Below, one piece after another: positions 7,685 to 14,759 of a stretch of DNA of 18,478 nt (the first letter of the stretch is position 1; every line of letters begins with the position of its first letter). The stretch is taken from contig JADJQF010000009.1 of assembly GCA_016712885.1 (NCBI GenBank), positions 1 through 18,478 on the forward strand, given 5' to 3'. The notes under the pieces are model-generated. The model was not told the origin of the DNA. It was given only the letters and a program-made list of their open reading frames with translations, and ran no database searches. Both the position numbers and the translations under genes were made by a program. The stretch comes from Candidatus Flexicrinis proximus. Its GTDB lineage: Bacteria > Chloroflexota > Anaerolineae > Aggregatilineales > Phototrophicaceae.

Positions 7685-7699
7685 TATAATGGGGATATG
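7685..7699 (+). promoter_or_regulatory. TATAAT box directly followed by ATG (possible leaderless start)
   Basis: TATAAT at 7685-7690 is followed six bases later by ATG at 7697. Transcription would be expected to begin at about 7697, so the mRNA could start with the ATG itself. The ATG frame (MFDPTPPRPTRQPTA) stops at a TGA whose G and T belong to the GTG start of the long downstream frame. One indel would join the two. Confidence 0.4.
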
Positions 7700-7740
7700 T
7701 TCGATCCGACGCCACCCCGACCAACCCGACAGCCAACAGC

Positions 7741-8982
7741 GTGACGATCCACGCGCTGCTGGTGGATTTCCGCGTGCTGGTCCTGCTGTTCGTGAGCCTG
7801 CGCCTGCTGCTGCTGATGGCTTATCCGCCGGTTGGCACACAAGGATCGGAAGGTCTGACGCTGGGCGGCGACCGGCTGTATCACTACCAGCTTGCACGGC
7901 TGAGCGCAAACGGCGACCTGCCGTTTCGAGACTGGTGGAGCGAATTCCCGCCGATCTGGTCCTGGCTGAGCGTGGCGGTATTCCGCGGCTTCAACAACGC
8001 GCCGTTTGCGGTCTGGACGGCGGTGATGAGCGTGATCATGCTGGGGTTCGACATCGGCAACCTGTGGCTGATGCGGGCGATCGGGTCGCGGATTTATGGC
8101 CGTCCCACGGGAGTCGCAGTGGCGTGGAGCTACGCAATGCTGGCGCTGCCGGTGATCCAACTGTTCTGGCACTTCGAGACGATGGCGGCGTTCTGGCTGC
8201 TGCTGGGCCTGTATGCACTGATCGCGCGGCGCGATACGGTCATGGCGGTTTCGACGGCGGTCGGGGCGCTGGTGAAGTTCACCCCGGCGCTGCTGCTGGG
8301 CGCGGCGCTGCGCTACCGACACCCGCTGAAGTCCGTGTATATCCTGGTAGTGGCGGTGGGGTTGTTCGCGGCGACTTACGGCGTGCTGCTGATCGACAAC
8401 CCGAACCCCGAGGTCACGCTGACTTCGCTGACGGCGCAGTTCCGCAAGGCGTCGTACGGGAGCGTATGGGCGCTGATCGACGGAAACCTGTCGGTCGGAG
8501 ACCTGGCCTTCCCTGGCGACGACGCGGTGCTGCTGCACTACGATCTGGCGGCAGCCGAGCAGATTTACGGCCGGCCGCCGGTGGTGCCGGGCTGGCTGCG
8601 GCTGGGCCTGGCGCTGACGGCTGGCGCCGTGTGTTTCGTCCGCACCCGCCGGTCAGATACACGGGGAGTGGCCGGATTCACGCTGCTGACGCTGCTGATC
8701 TTCTTCCTACAAGCACAGGGCTGGTCGCCGCACTGGCTGCTGCAAATCCTGCCGCTTACGCTGCTGTGTTTCCCGACGCGGACCGGCGTGCTGGCCTGCC
8801 TTGCCCTGAGCGCACTGTCGATCCTTGAAACGCCGCTGCTGTACTCGCGGATCGTGACCCCGGGCGCGCTGGTGATCGACTTCGGCCTGCTGACGCTGTA
8901 CGCGTTTTCAATCATCACGCGGACAGGCATCCTGCTGGGATTGTGCGCGGCGCTGTACCGGATGCTGCGGGTCAAGCGCTGA
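7741..8982 (+). CDS. polytopic membrane glycosyltransferase, GT87/DUF2029-like
   Basis: An integral membrane protein of 413 aa with about ten hydrophobic helices, intact in one frame. After the first TM (VLVLLFVSLRLLLLMAY), the loop shows YHYQLARLSANGDLPFRDWW and SEFPPIWSWL, which match the first periplasmic-loop pattern (G.LPYRD.W.EYPP) of polyprenol-phosphate-dependent mannosyltransferases of the GT87 type. ALVKFTPALLLGAALRY is also typical of that group. Such enzymes move a sugar from a lipid carrier onto glycans or lipids at the outer membrane face. The substrate cannot be read here. The listed start is GTG 7741. A better start may be the ATG at 7697, right after a TATAAT box, if one base is missing or added near 7739. 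A partial hairpin repeat follows the stop. Confidence 0.75.
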   Translation: MTIHALLVDFRVLVLLFVSLRLLLLMAYPPVGTQGSEGLTLGGDRLYHYQLARLSANGDLPFRDWWSEFPPIWSWLSVAVFRGFNNAPFAVWTAVMSVIMLGFDIGNLWLMRAIGSRIYGRPTGVAVAWSYAMLALPVIQLFWHFETMAAFWLLLGLYALIARRDTVMAVSTAVGALVKFTPALLLGAALRYRHPLKSVYILVVAVGLFAATYGVLLIDNPNPEVTLTSLTAQFRKASYGSVWALIDGNLSVGDLAFPGDDAVLLHYDLAAAEQIYGRPPVVPGWLRLGLALTAGAVCFVRTRRSDTRGVAGFTLLTLLIFFLQAQGWSPHWLLQILPLTLLCFPTRTGVLACLALSALSILETPLLYSRIVTPGALVIDFGLLTLYAFSIITRTGILLGLCAALYRMLRVKR

Positions 8983-8987
8983 AATCC

Positions 8988-9042
8988 GGTTGGGGCCTTG
9001 CCCCAAGCCCCAGCAGGAGTTGGCACTCCCTGGCGCTTCAAA
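8988..9042 (+). repeat. multi-hairpin intergenic repeat, partial copy
   Basis: TTGGGGC-CTT-GCCCCAA (8990-9006) followed by CAGCAGGAGTTGGCACTCCC (9011-9030) matches the first two hairpins of copy A. The rest is missing. It lies between the convergent glycosyltransferase and two-TM membrane protein genes, where it could end transcription. Confidence 0.7.
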
Positions 9043-9061
9043 GAGCAGTGAGGTTCTGAGC

Positions 9062-9549
9062 CTAAACGAGTTCCCAGCTGACGATCGTATTGCGCGCGCC
9101 GGAGGTAGTGTAGTACACCGCGACGGCCGGGCCGTCTTCAAGCGCGTTGTAAAGGCCGGCGGAGATGCGGAAATCCGCGCCGCTGACGACCAGCATGTAA
9201 TACTTGTTCTGGCCGCTGGTGTAGCCCATCTGGACTTTGGCCGGGCCTTCGACCTTCCGGATGTCATAGAGCGACTTGGGGGTGGGCAGCAGGGCGATGA
9301 TTAGCCAGGGCACCCCATGAACAGGATGCCAATGCCGAATACGCCGACCTGATCGAAGAACTGGAGGCTGATGGCGCGGGTGATAAGGATGAGCGCGAGG
9401 CCGATGCCGTTGACGATCAGCAGGCGGACGAGACACCCGCGCGAATCGCTGTGCATTTCGTGCGTCTGGCGCGGCGAAAGCTCGCCCCGGCGGTTATAGG
9501 GCAGGTCCTCGGCGGCAAATTTCGGTTCGAAGGAGTGAGCAGGCGACAT
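9062..9549 (-). CDS. two-TM membrane protein of unknown family, paralog 2 (one frameshift)
   Basis: About 161 aa once one missing C near 9305 is restored. It begins MSPAHSFEPKFAAEDLPYNR, with the motif NRRGELSPRQ. Two hydrophobic helices follow (CLVRLLIVNGIGLALILITR and FGIGILFMGCPWLIIALL). The C-terminal half is a soluble, probably beta-rich domain: VEGPAKVQMGYTSGQNKYYM, LVVSGADFRI, LYNALEDGPAVAVYYTTSGA, SWELV. The upstream neighbour has the same plan, so the pair arose by tandem duplication. Its ATG at 9549 lies 9 bp after the neighbour's stop, so the two form an operon. I do not recognise a named family. A membrane-bound sensor or scaffold is possible, but nothing in the sequence shows a reaction. 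Confidence 0.7.
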
Positions 9550-9558
9550 CACGGCAGG

Positions 9559-10064
9559 CTATCCGTTCGATTCGACCGCGAGGAGCCGGTGATGGCGTTC
9601 GAATTTCTGATAGTAGGCCGTAAGCACGGCGTCTTCGGGGATGAGGTCGAAGGTGTCCTTATCGAGATGGAAGTCCACTTTGGCGACGAGCATGATGTAG
9701 TGCCGTGAGCCGCGGTCGACGCTGATGGAGAGTTTGGCCGGGCCACTGACCGCGTGCACCTGCGCGTTTTTGGGGTCATCGAGCATCGGTTTCCTGCCGA
9801 AATAGAGAAGTACGAGGGCGCCGACGGCGATGAAGGCCGGGAAGATACCGACGGCGATGATGGTCTCCCAGTTGCCCTGCCCCAGAATGACCACGCCGAC
9901 AAGGATCGCGGCGCAGGCCAGCAGGATGTAGACCAGCCAGCGCGCGCAGCCTTTTCGGCATCGACCTGTTTCTTGCGGGCCGCCGGGGAAAGCTCGCCGC
10001 GACGGAAGTAAGCGATATCCTGCGATGTCACCCCAAGAACCGAATTGATGGCGCCGGTGTCCAA
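9559..10064 (-). CDS. two-TM membrane protein of unknown family, paralog 1 (frameshifted)
   Basis: First gene of the pair. The N-terminus (LDTGAINSVLGVTSQDIAYF) leads to RRGELSPAARKKQVDAEK, then after one or two indels near 9940-9960 two hydrophobic helices (about LVYILLACAAILVGVVIL and IIAVGIFPAFIAVGALVLLY). The C-terminal domain reads VHAVSGPAKLSISVDRGSRH, YIMLVAKVDFHLDKDTFDLI, DAVLTAYYQKFERHHRLLAV. It shares with paralog 2 the RRGELSP motif, the x-GPAKhxh strand, the YhMLV strand and the terminal YY segment. I propose the TTG at 10064 because GGAGG lies 4 nt upstream, although that spacing is short; an upstream TTG at 10103 is an alternative. It is divergent from the NUDIX gene. Confidence 0.65.
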
Positions 10065-10208
10065 GATCCCTCCATGGTTTGCGTTACTGTAAATGAGTGA
10101 CAAGAGTTTAGCGAAGTTGGCGCAAATTGACCGCCCTTTCAGGCTAAAGCGCGTGCGGTATACGCTACAATCAGAGGTATTGATGTTGGTTTGCAGCCTG
10201 TGTCTCCA

Positions 10209-10824
10209 ATGATCACCCTCGCTGATGTGCGCTCCGCGCTGACCCTACCGGATTTCGACCCGACCGCCGCGATGTTAAGCATGGCTCCCCTCGGACGTTC
10301 AGAGCGCCGGGCGGAGCCGCCGCCAAAACAGGCCGGGGTGCTGGCGCTGCTGACCGGAGACGACGGCAACCTGGGGGTGGTCCTGACGCGGCGGGCGGAC
10401 AACCTGAACGGGCACAGCGGCCAGATGAGCTTTCCGGGCGGGCGCCGCGAGGACGACGATGCTAATTTCGAGGAGACGGCGCTGCGGGAGGCGTCGGAGG
10501 AGTTAGGGATCGAAACCGGGGGCGTGACACTGCTGGGGCGCTGACCCCGCTGTATATCCGCCCAGCCACTTCGACGTTTATCCGTTTGTGGGGTATCTGA
10601 TGCCGCTGCCGCCGCTGCTGCCGAACCCGGACGAGGTCGCGGCGGTGTATATCGCCTCGGTCGCGGCGCTGCTGGAACCCGATACGCGCACGATGGCTGT
10701 GATCGAGACGATGGCCGGCCCCCGTGAAGTCCCGGCATTTGTGCTGTGCGAACAGATCGTATGGGGGGCGACGGCGATCATGCTGCATGAGCTGGCGGTC
10801 CGGATAAGAACGGTGTTGGGTTAA
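10209..10824 (+). CDS. NUDIX hydrolase, CoA-pyrophosphatase type (two frameshifts)
   Basis: A NUDIX hydrolase of the NudL/YeaB (UPF0035) group, which cleaves coenzyme A and its derivatives to 3'-phospho-AMP and phosphopantetheine compounds. The diagnostic CoA motif is present: VLTRRADNLNGHSGQMSFPG runs straight into the NUDIX box GGRREDDDANFEETALREA-SEELGI with the metal-binding REASEE glutamates. After missing bases near 10540 and 10560 the frame resumes as LTPLYIPPSHFDVYPFVGYL, then PNPDEVAAVYIASVAALLEP and ends RIRTVLG. About 205 aa when joined, normal for the group. I chose the ATG at 10209; a TTG at 10191 is also in frame. No clear ribosome site is seen. A TACAAT lies at 10166-10171 as a possible -10. 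Confidence 0.85.
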
Positions 10825-10825
10825 A

Positions 10826-10852
10826 ATCCCGCAATATCCCGTAGAATCCCGC
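10826..10852 (+). repeat. three ATCCCG(C/T) iterons at exact 10-bp spacing
   Basis: ATCCCGC at 10826, ATCCCGT at 10836 and ATCCCGC at 10846 repeat every 10 bp, just after the NUDIX stop codon and about 90 bp before the TPR gene start. The spacing puts all three on one helix face, as in a direct-repeat regulator site. A weak promoter (TTGCCT 10868, TAACGT 10891, 17 bp apart) follows. Confidence 0.4.
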
Positions 10853-10939
10853 AGCAATCGCGTGACTTTGCCTGAAGCATGAGATAGCATTAACGTATCA
10901 TTGCGAAATCTTCCCAGCGCCGAAAGGCCTGTTTGTGCC

Positions 10940-12102
10940 ATGCTCATTTCCCGTTCCTCGCCCCGCCGACCGCGCCGGCGTTCAGGGTGCTCGCCATTTA
11001 CCGTCCTGACCGGAGCGCTCGCCGGACTGCTGGTGATCGCGCTCGGCTGGCTGGCCGGGCTGATCCTGCCAAACCCGCAGCCCGAACTGGTAACGCTCGA
11101 CACCGCACGGAGGGCGTTCGACAGCGGCGACCTCGACGATGCAGTGGAGGCCGCGGAGAAGGCGCTTGCCGCCGCGCCGGGGCAACCCGACGCGGTGCTG
11201 ATGCTGGTGCGCGGGCTGGTATATCGCAGCTATGTGGACTGGAACAACGAGATCGACCGGAAGCGGGCGCTGGAAGTTGCGACTAACGCGCTGCTGAGGG
11301 GCGGCGACCACCCTGACACGCTGGCAGCGCAAGCGTTTGCGCTGCATGCGGCGGGGCGGTATCTGGAGGCGTTCAAAGCCGCCGAAAAGGCGCTGCGCGC
11401 AAACCCGAACCATGTCTTCGCGCGACTCGTCTATGGGCTGGCCTTTGCGGGTGTGGGCAGTTTTGACCGTGGGCTGATCCAGGTTCAGCAGGCCGCGAAG
11501 TCCGCGGACTATCAGGTGGATTCGCTGCGCGCGCTGGCGGTTATCCAGTCCGATACCGGGCGGTATCGGGATGCCGCGCGAACGATCGACGAGGCAATCG
11601 CGCTCAACTGGGGGCTGATCCCGCTGCATTTCGAGCGGGCGCTGTACGCGCTGCAGGTGGGAGACGACGGCACGGCAAGCACATCGTACCTGCGCGTGCT
11701 GGCGCTCGATCCTGAGAACGTCAAAAGCACGGCTGCGGTTATGCGAACTGCACTCGACGCTGCGCGAGCACTGATCAGGCGATCAGGCTGTGCGGAGAGG
11801 TCACGACGCGGGCGCCGGACTGGGCGGATGGCTGGCACCGACTTGGCCGCGAATACTTTCTACAAGGCGATTTTCCGGCGGCGCAGAACGCACTGCACCG
11901 CTGCTCGACACTGCAGTCGATGCAGAGCGTCCCGCTGACCGAGCGCACCTTTGAGTGCTGGTATCTTCAGGGGCAGGCGGCGGAACTGAACGGGGACTGT
12001 CCGGCGCTGGCCGCGACCTATGCCGAGTTCCGGCTGATGGCGCTGGCAGGCGGGTTGAGCCAGACGTGGGTATACCCGCCGGAAGGCCCGCCGGGGGTGT
12101 AA
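10940..12102 (+). CDS. membrane-anchored TPR-repeat protein (one frameshift)
   Basis: About 387 aa when the frames are joined. A short Arg-rich head (RSSPRRPRRR) precedes one TM helix (VLTGALAGLLVIALGWLAGLI), so the protein is anchored with its body probably outside the membrane. The rest is a run of tetratricopeptide-like helix pairs: ARRAFDSGDLDDAVEAAEKA, DTLAAQAFALHAAGRYLEAF, FARLVYGLAFAGVGSFDRGL, LRALAVIQSDTGRYRDAART, HFERALYALQVGDDGTASTS, and after an indel near 11745 HDQAIRLCGEVTTRAPDWAD, LGREYFLQGDFPAAQNALHR and LQGQAAELNGDCPALAATYA. Such repeats bind protein partners; which ones is unknown. I chose the ATG at 10940; a TTG at 10901 would add 13 residues. The RHS tip array begins about 200 bp after its stop. 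Confidence 0.75.
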
Positions 12103-12312
12103 CTAGAGCAGCCTAGGTACCAGCCACCCGCTACCGGTCGTCCGCGATTCCGAGGGGAACGTGTTCAGGGGCATCTTCGCGCTGCTGATCGAACCGACGT
12201 CCTTTGCCGAACAGACCCGTGCCGATCCAGCCAGCCGGCTTCCGCGACATTGCCCCTAACATCGACGCGACGACCGTGACACAGCGGACTACTGACCCAC
12301 AGTGCCGATTAC
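12103..12312 (+). other. junction between TPR gene and RHS tip array, no gene called
   Basis: One plus frame reads VVRDSEGNVFRGIFALLIEP and then loses sense, and the frame that leads into the RHS core has a TGA at 12277-12279. There is no start codon with a ribosome site and no recognisable RHS body. It may be remains of a longer gene cut at the point where the tip array was inserted or left behind. Confidence 0.4.
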
Positions 12313-12336
12313 TCGCCCTACGGCACGCCGATAACC

Positions 12337-13425
12337 ATGAGCGCCTCGCCGTCCAGCCTCGCCTTCACCGGCGAGATGACCGACGACCCGACCGGCCTGA
12401 CCTATCTGCGTGCCCGGTACTACCACCCGACCAGCGGCACCTTCCTGACCCAAGACCCCGTCCTCGGCGTGATCGGCGGCCCAGCCTCCACCTTCAACCC
12501 GTATCTTTACGTGCGCGGCAATCCGGTCAACCTCACTGATCCGAGCGGGGAGTTTGCGGGTTTGTTTGGACCGTTCGCCGGATTGTTCCTTTACGGGATG
12601 CTCTCCGACATCCAAAACCAAGCACATAATGGCAGTAACATTTGCATTGACCACGCCATTGGTGAAGGTCTCAACACGCTGCTTGGGTTCGCAGAAGGAC
12701 TCGCGACGTTTCTTACTGGGTTCGTTGATCTTGCCGGTCTCGTTTCCAGCGCGTTTGGCGGACCGAAATGGACGAGCGCCGGTTTCCACAAAGATGCTGC
12801 TCGATTCTTTGGGCTTGAGAAGCAATACATTGCATTGCAGTCAAGTGCTGGTTACCAGTTTGGACGGGGCGTCGGGTCTACTACGGCCATGCTACTCGGC
12901 CTCGTTAGCGCTGCCGGCAGCATCCCTAAACTTGCCGCGTTTATGGACGACGCCGCAAAGGCGGGTGTAGGACTCATTGACAATCTGTTTATGGGTGGCG
13001 GCGGCTCAGGGCTCGCACTGGCGAGCGGCGGTGTACAATCTGCGACGGCCCTCAGCACAGCTGCTGCCGCTCTCTCAGGAATTCCCTGGGGATCGTTGGC
13101 GGGAGTAGGAAGTGGGTTAGGTGCAACTACCGCCTATTTCGCGGATAAGGGAAACGTAAACCCAGGATCCCCAAGGACCCCAGCAGAAATCAGGAAATCA
13201 ATCAGACAGGCCGAGATGAATATCGAAGAACACACCCAGAAAATCCAGAAGTATCTTCAAAACCCGGATGCGAATGACAATCTTGGATTTCTCGCCAACG
13301 CGGGAGACGATGCAGCGTTACGTCAAAAGATAATTGATGGACGCATTAAGCATCTTAATCGTGAAATTGAAACCTGGAGGCGGGAAATAACCCGACTCCA
13401 AGATGAGCTAAAGGGGTTGCCATGA
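12337..13425 (+). CDS. orphan RHS tip 1: RHS core end plus C-terminal toxin-like region
   Basis: The in-frame sequence before the ATG (YSPYGTPIT from about 12313) already belongs to the RHS core. Core motifs follow: LAFTGEMTDDPTGLTYLRAR (about 8-27), YYHPTSGTFLTQDPVLGV, NPYLYVRGNPVNLTDPSGEF (54-73). In full RHS proteins this segment ends the conserved shell and precedes a variable toxin. After it come about 200 residues rich in Gly, Ala and hydrophobics (FVDLAGLVSSAFG, GYQFGRGVGSTTAMLLGLVS), like pre-toxin regions, then a charged helical C-terminus (about 275-362: TPAEIRKSIRQAEMNIEEHT, LRQKIIDGRIKHLNREIETW). I cannot assign a toxin activity. The long YD-repeat body, secretion signal and own promoter are missing, so this is an orphan tip. 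Its TGA overlaps the next ATG. Confidence 0.85.
   Translation: MSASPSSLAFTGEMTDDPTGLTYLRARYYHPTSGTFLTQDPVLGVIGGPASTFNPYLYVRGNPVNLTDPSGEFAGLFGPFAGLFLYGMLSDIQNQAHNGSNICIDHAIGEGLNTLLGFAEGLATFLTGFVDLAGLVSSAFGGPKWTSAGFHKDAARFFGLEKQYIALQSSAGYQFGRGVGSTTAMLLGLVSAAGSIPKLAAFMDDAAKAGVGLIDNLFMGGGGSGLALASGGVQSATALSTAAAALSGIPWGSLAGVGSGLGATTAYFADKGNVNPGSPRTPAEIRKSIRQAEMNIEEHTQKIQKYLQNPDANDNLGFLANAGDDAALRQKIIDGRIKHLNREIETWRREITRLQDELKGLP
12411..12555 (+). repeat. RHS core direct repeat, copy in tip 1
   Basis: This core segment aligns base for base with 13748-13892 in tip 2 and includes a 33-nt perfect match (12435-12467 against 13774-13806). The similarity drops sharply after the GAGTTT that encodes Glu-Phe of DPSGEF. 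Confidence 0.85.
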
Positions 13426-13712
13426 CCAAGGTCGTTACTGTTTCGCAGCTACGCACTTTAGCGAATCTACTTCTAGACAACCTCGAAGCACTAAATCTCT
13501 CGCAGATAGCAATTGAAAGAGACTACTACTGGGAAATGTCTGCCAATGATCGATATTCGATGAACAAAGAGCCTGAAGATTTTTCCGTTGGACAGCTCTT
13601 TGATGACCTAGACAATCTTCTTAGGGTACTCGATGGGTCTAGAGAACCAACTCGACTGACATTAACGTGGTACGCAGCGTTGTTGCGATATATTGGGGAA
13701 CGTGATCTCTAG
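13422..13712 (+). CDS. probable immunity protein for RHS tip 1
   Basis: A 96-aa acidic, soluble protein starting MTKVVTVSQLRTLANLLLDN with no signal or TM helix and no family I recognise. It has an aromatic and acidic middle (ERDYYWEMSANDRYSMNKEP, DFSVGQLFDDLDNLLRVLDG). Its ATG overlaps the tip 1 stop in ATGA, and AAGGGG (13411-13416) serves as ribosome site, so translation of the two genes is coupled. Position, size, overlap and a visibly lower G+C content than the housekeeping genes around it fit the RHS toxin-immunity pattern. The function is inferred from context alone. Confidence 0.75.
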   Translation: MTKVVTVSQLRTLANLLLDNLEALNLSQIAIERDYYWEMSANDRYSMNKEPEDFSVGQLFDDLDNLLRVLDGSREPTRLTLTWYAALLRYIGERDL

Positions 13713-13718
13713 ATCACG
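13701..13718. repeat. 18-bp palindrome at the boundary of tip units 1 and 2
   Basis: CGTGATCT-CT-AGATCACG has perfect 8-base arms and encloses the TAG stop of the first immunity gene. The RHS core of unit 2 begins about 24 bp later. There is no T tract after it, so a simple terminator is unlikely. It could be a recombination or protein-binding site at the cassette border. Confidence 0.5.
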
Positions 13719-13741
13719 CTAATTCGCTCTCTCAACCGTGT

Positions 13742-13892
13742 CACCTCCGCGCGCGCTACTACCACCCAACTTCCGGCACCTTCCTGACCCAAGACCCCGT
13801 CCTCGGAGTCGTCGGGGGCCCGGCCTCAACATTCAACCCATACCTGTACGTGCGCGGCAACCCGGTCAATTGGACCGACCCAAGCGGCGAGT
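13742..13892 (+). repeat. RHS core direct repeat, copy in tip 2
   Basis: Second copy of the core segment seen at 12411-12555, in the same orientation 1339 bp away. Exchange between the two would keep the reading frame of an RHS gene and would remove tip 1 with its immunity gene. Confidence 0.85.
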
Positions 13893-14509
13893 TTGTGGGC
13901 TTGGTCGCTCCGTGGCTGCTGGGCGCGCTAGGACAGGGTGTTCAGAACGACCTGCGTACAGGCGGAACGGGGACGCTTGGTCTGCTTCAGGCGTTAAATT
14001 GCGGAAACACCATGGGTGCGGCATCGAGCGCGCTTGCGTTGATGCAACCAACGCTCGAAACGTATGCAAAGATGGCCGTCGTGACGGCCGTTGGTGTGAC
14101 AGTCGCTGCCCTTTCGATGGGCGGTATCTTCATTGGTGCGGCGGCACTTGGCATAACGTCGCCGGTGTTAGCAGGTGCGGCCGCGCTCATCGGATCGGGG
14201 ATCATCTCCGGTCAAGCGTCCCGTGCTACAATGAACATGCTCAACGGGCAGGCTTGGAACACCGGTTTGTTCCAACTGTCCGACATGCTGGTCGACGGCG
14301 CGCTGTCAATTCTCCCCTTCAAGCTGTTGGGAGGAAGCCTCGCGAAGTTCGGGGCGCAGGGGCTGCGATTCGGAAACCAAACGGTCGCAGCGGCGAAGAA
14401 CGCGTTCAATAATCTACAGAACTGGGTAACTAACAACTTTGATCTTGGCGCGGTCACGTCGGGCGGGTTTCGGTACCTAAGAACCGTTCGTCCGGAGTAC
14501 TGTCGATGA
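13742..14509 (+). CDS. orphan RHS tip 2: RHS core end plus hydrophobic pre-toxin region
   Basis: The open frame starts inside the RHS core (HLRARYYHPTSGTFLTQDPV) with no start codon of its own; the first in-frame GTG (13850) lies within the core. NPYLYVRGNPVNWTDPSGEF closes the core. The next 180 residues are strongly hydrophobic and Gly/Ala-rich (MAVVTAVGVTVAALSMGGIF, IGAAALGITSPVLAGAAALI), then LFQLSDMLVDGALSILPFKL and FGNQTVAAAKNAFNNLQNWV, similar in style to tip 1 but not in sequence. The frame ends at 14509, but coding-like sequence continues in other frames to 14759, so the toxin domain proper is probably displaced by indels. It lacks the RHS body and follows the first immunity gene by 30 bp, as expected for a silent tip cassette. 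Confidence 0.8.
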   Translation, partial: HLRARYYHPTSGTFLTQDPVLGVVGGPASTFNPYLYVRGNPVNWTDPSGEFVGLVAPWLLGALGQGVQNDLRTGGTGTLGLLQALNCGNTMGAASSALALMQPTLETYAKMAVVTAVGVTVAALSMGGIFIGAAALGITSPVLAGAAALIGSGIISGQASRATMNMLNGQAWNTGLFQLSDMLVDGALSILPFKLLGGSLAKFGAQGLRFGNQTVAAAKNAFNNLQNWVTNNFDLGAVTSGGFRYLRTVRPEYCR

Positions 14510-14759
14510 CAAGACCAAGTCGCCCTTCAACGACTGGTCAAAGAGGAGGGGCGCTTTCGAAGTAAACCGCCTCGGTAAACGATGCAGAAACAATAATGGA
14601 CTCGCGCAAGAGTGAGTTATCCTGGTTTTTTGCGAGTCCAGGTGACCCTAAGTATTGATCCAGCCATAAACAACTGGCAGCAAGACGATCCACATTCACA
14701 TACCGGGAACGGTCAACAACGGGCATGTGCCGGTCGCGCCAGGTGTAAAACCACGATGA
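14510..14759 (+). other. probable frame-displaced C-terminal toxin end of RHS tip 2
   Basis: Two coding-like pieces lie in different frames. The first (to TGA 14613-14615) reads VDDKTKSPFNDWSKRRGAFE then VNRLGKRCRNNNGLAQE. The second reads TTGSKTIHIHIPGTVNNGHV then PVAPGVKPR and ends at TGA 14757-14759, immediately before the next gene. The His-rich IHIHIPG segment and the short Pro/Lys-rich end look like the tail of nuclease-type toxins, but I cannot name the family. A 9-bp inverted repeat TGGACTCGC / GCGAGTCCA (14597-14605 and 14632-14640) lies between the two pieces. Confidence 0.4.

Noticed and set aside
7621..8538. 305-aa minus-strand and 379-aa plus-strand open frames
   Set aside because: Both overlap the intact membrane glycosyltransferase and have Gln/Arg- or Arg/Ala-rich nonsense composition.
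12204..12539. 111-aa plus-strand open frame rich in Pro/Arg
   Set aside because: It is out of frame with the clear RHS core motifs that cover the same bases.
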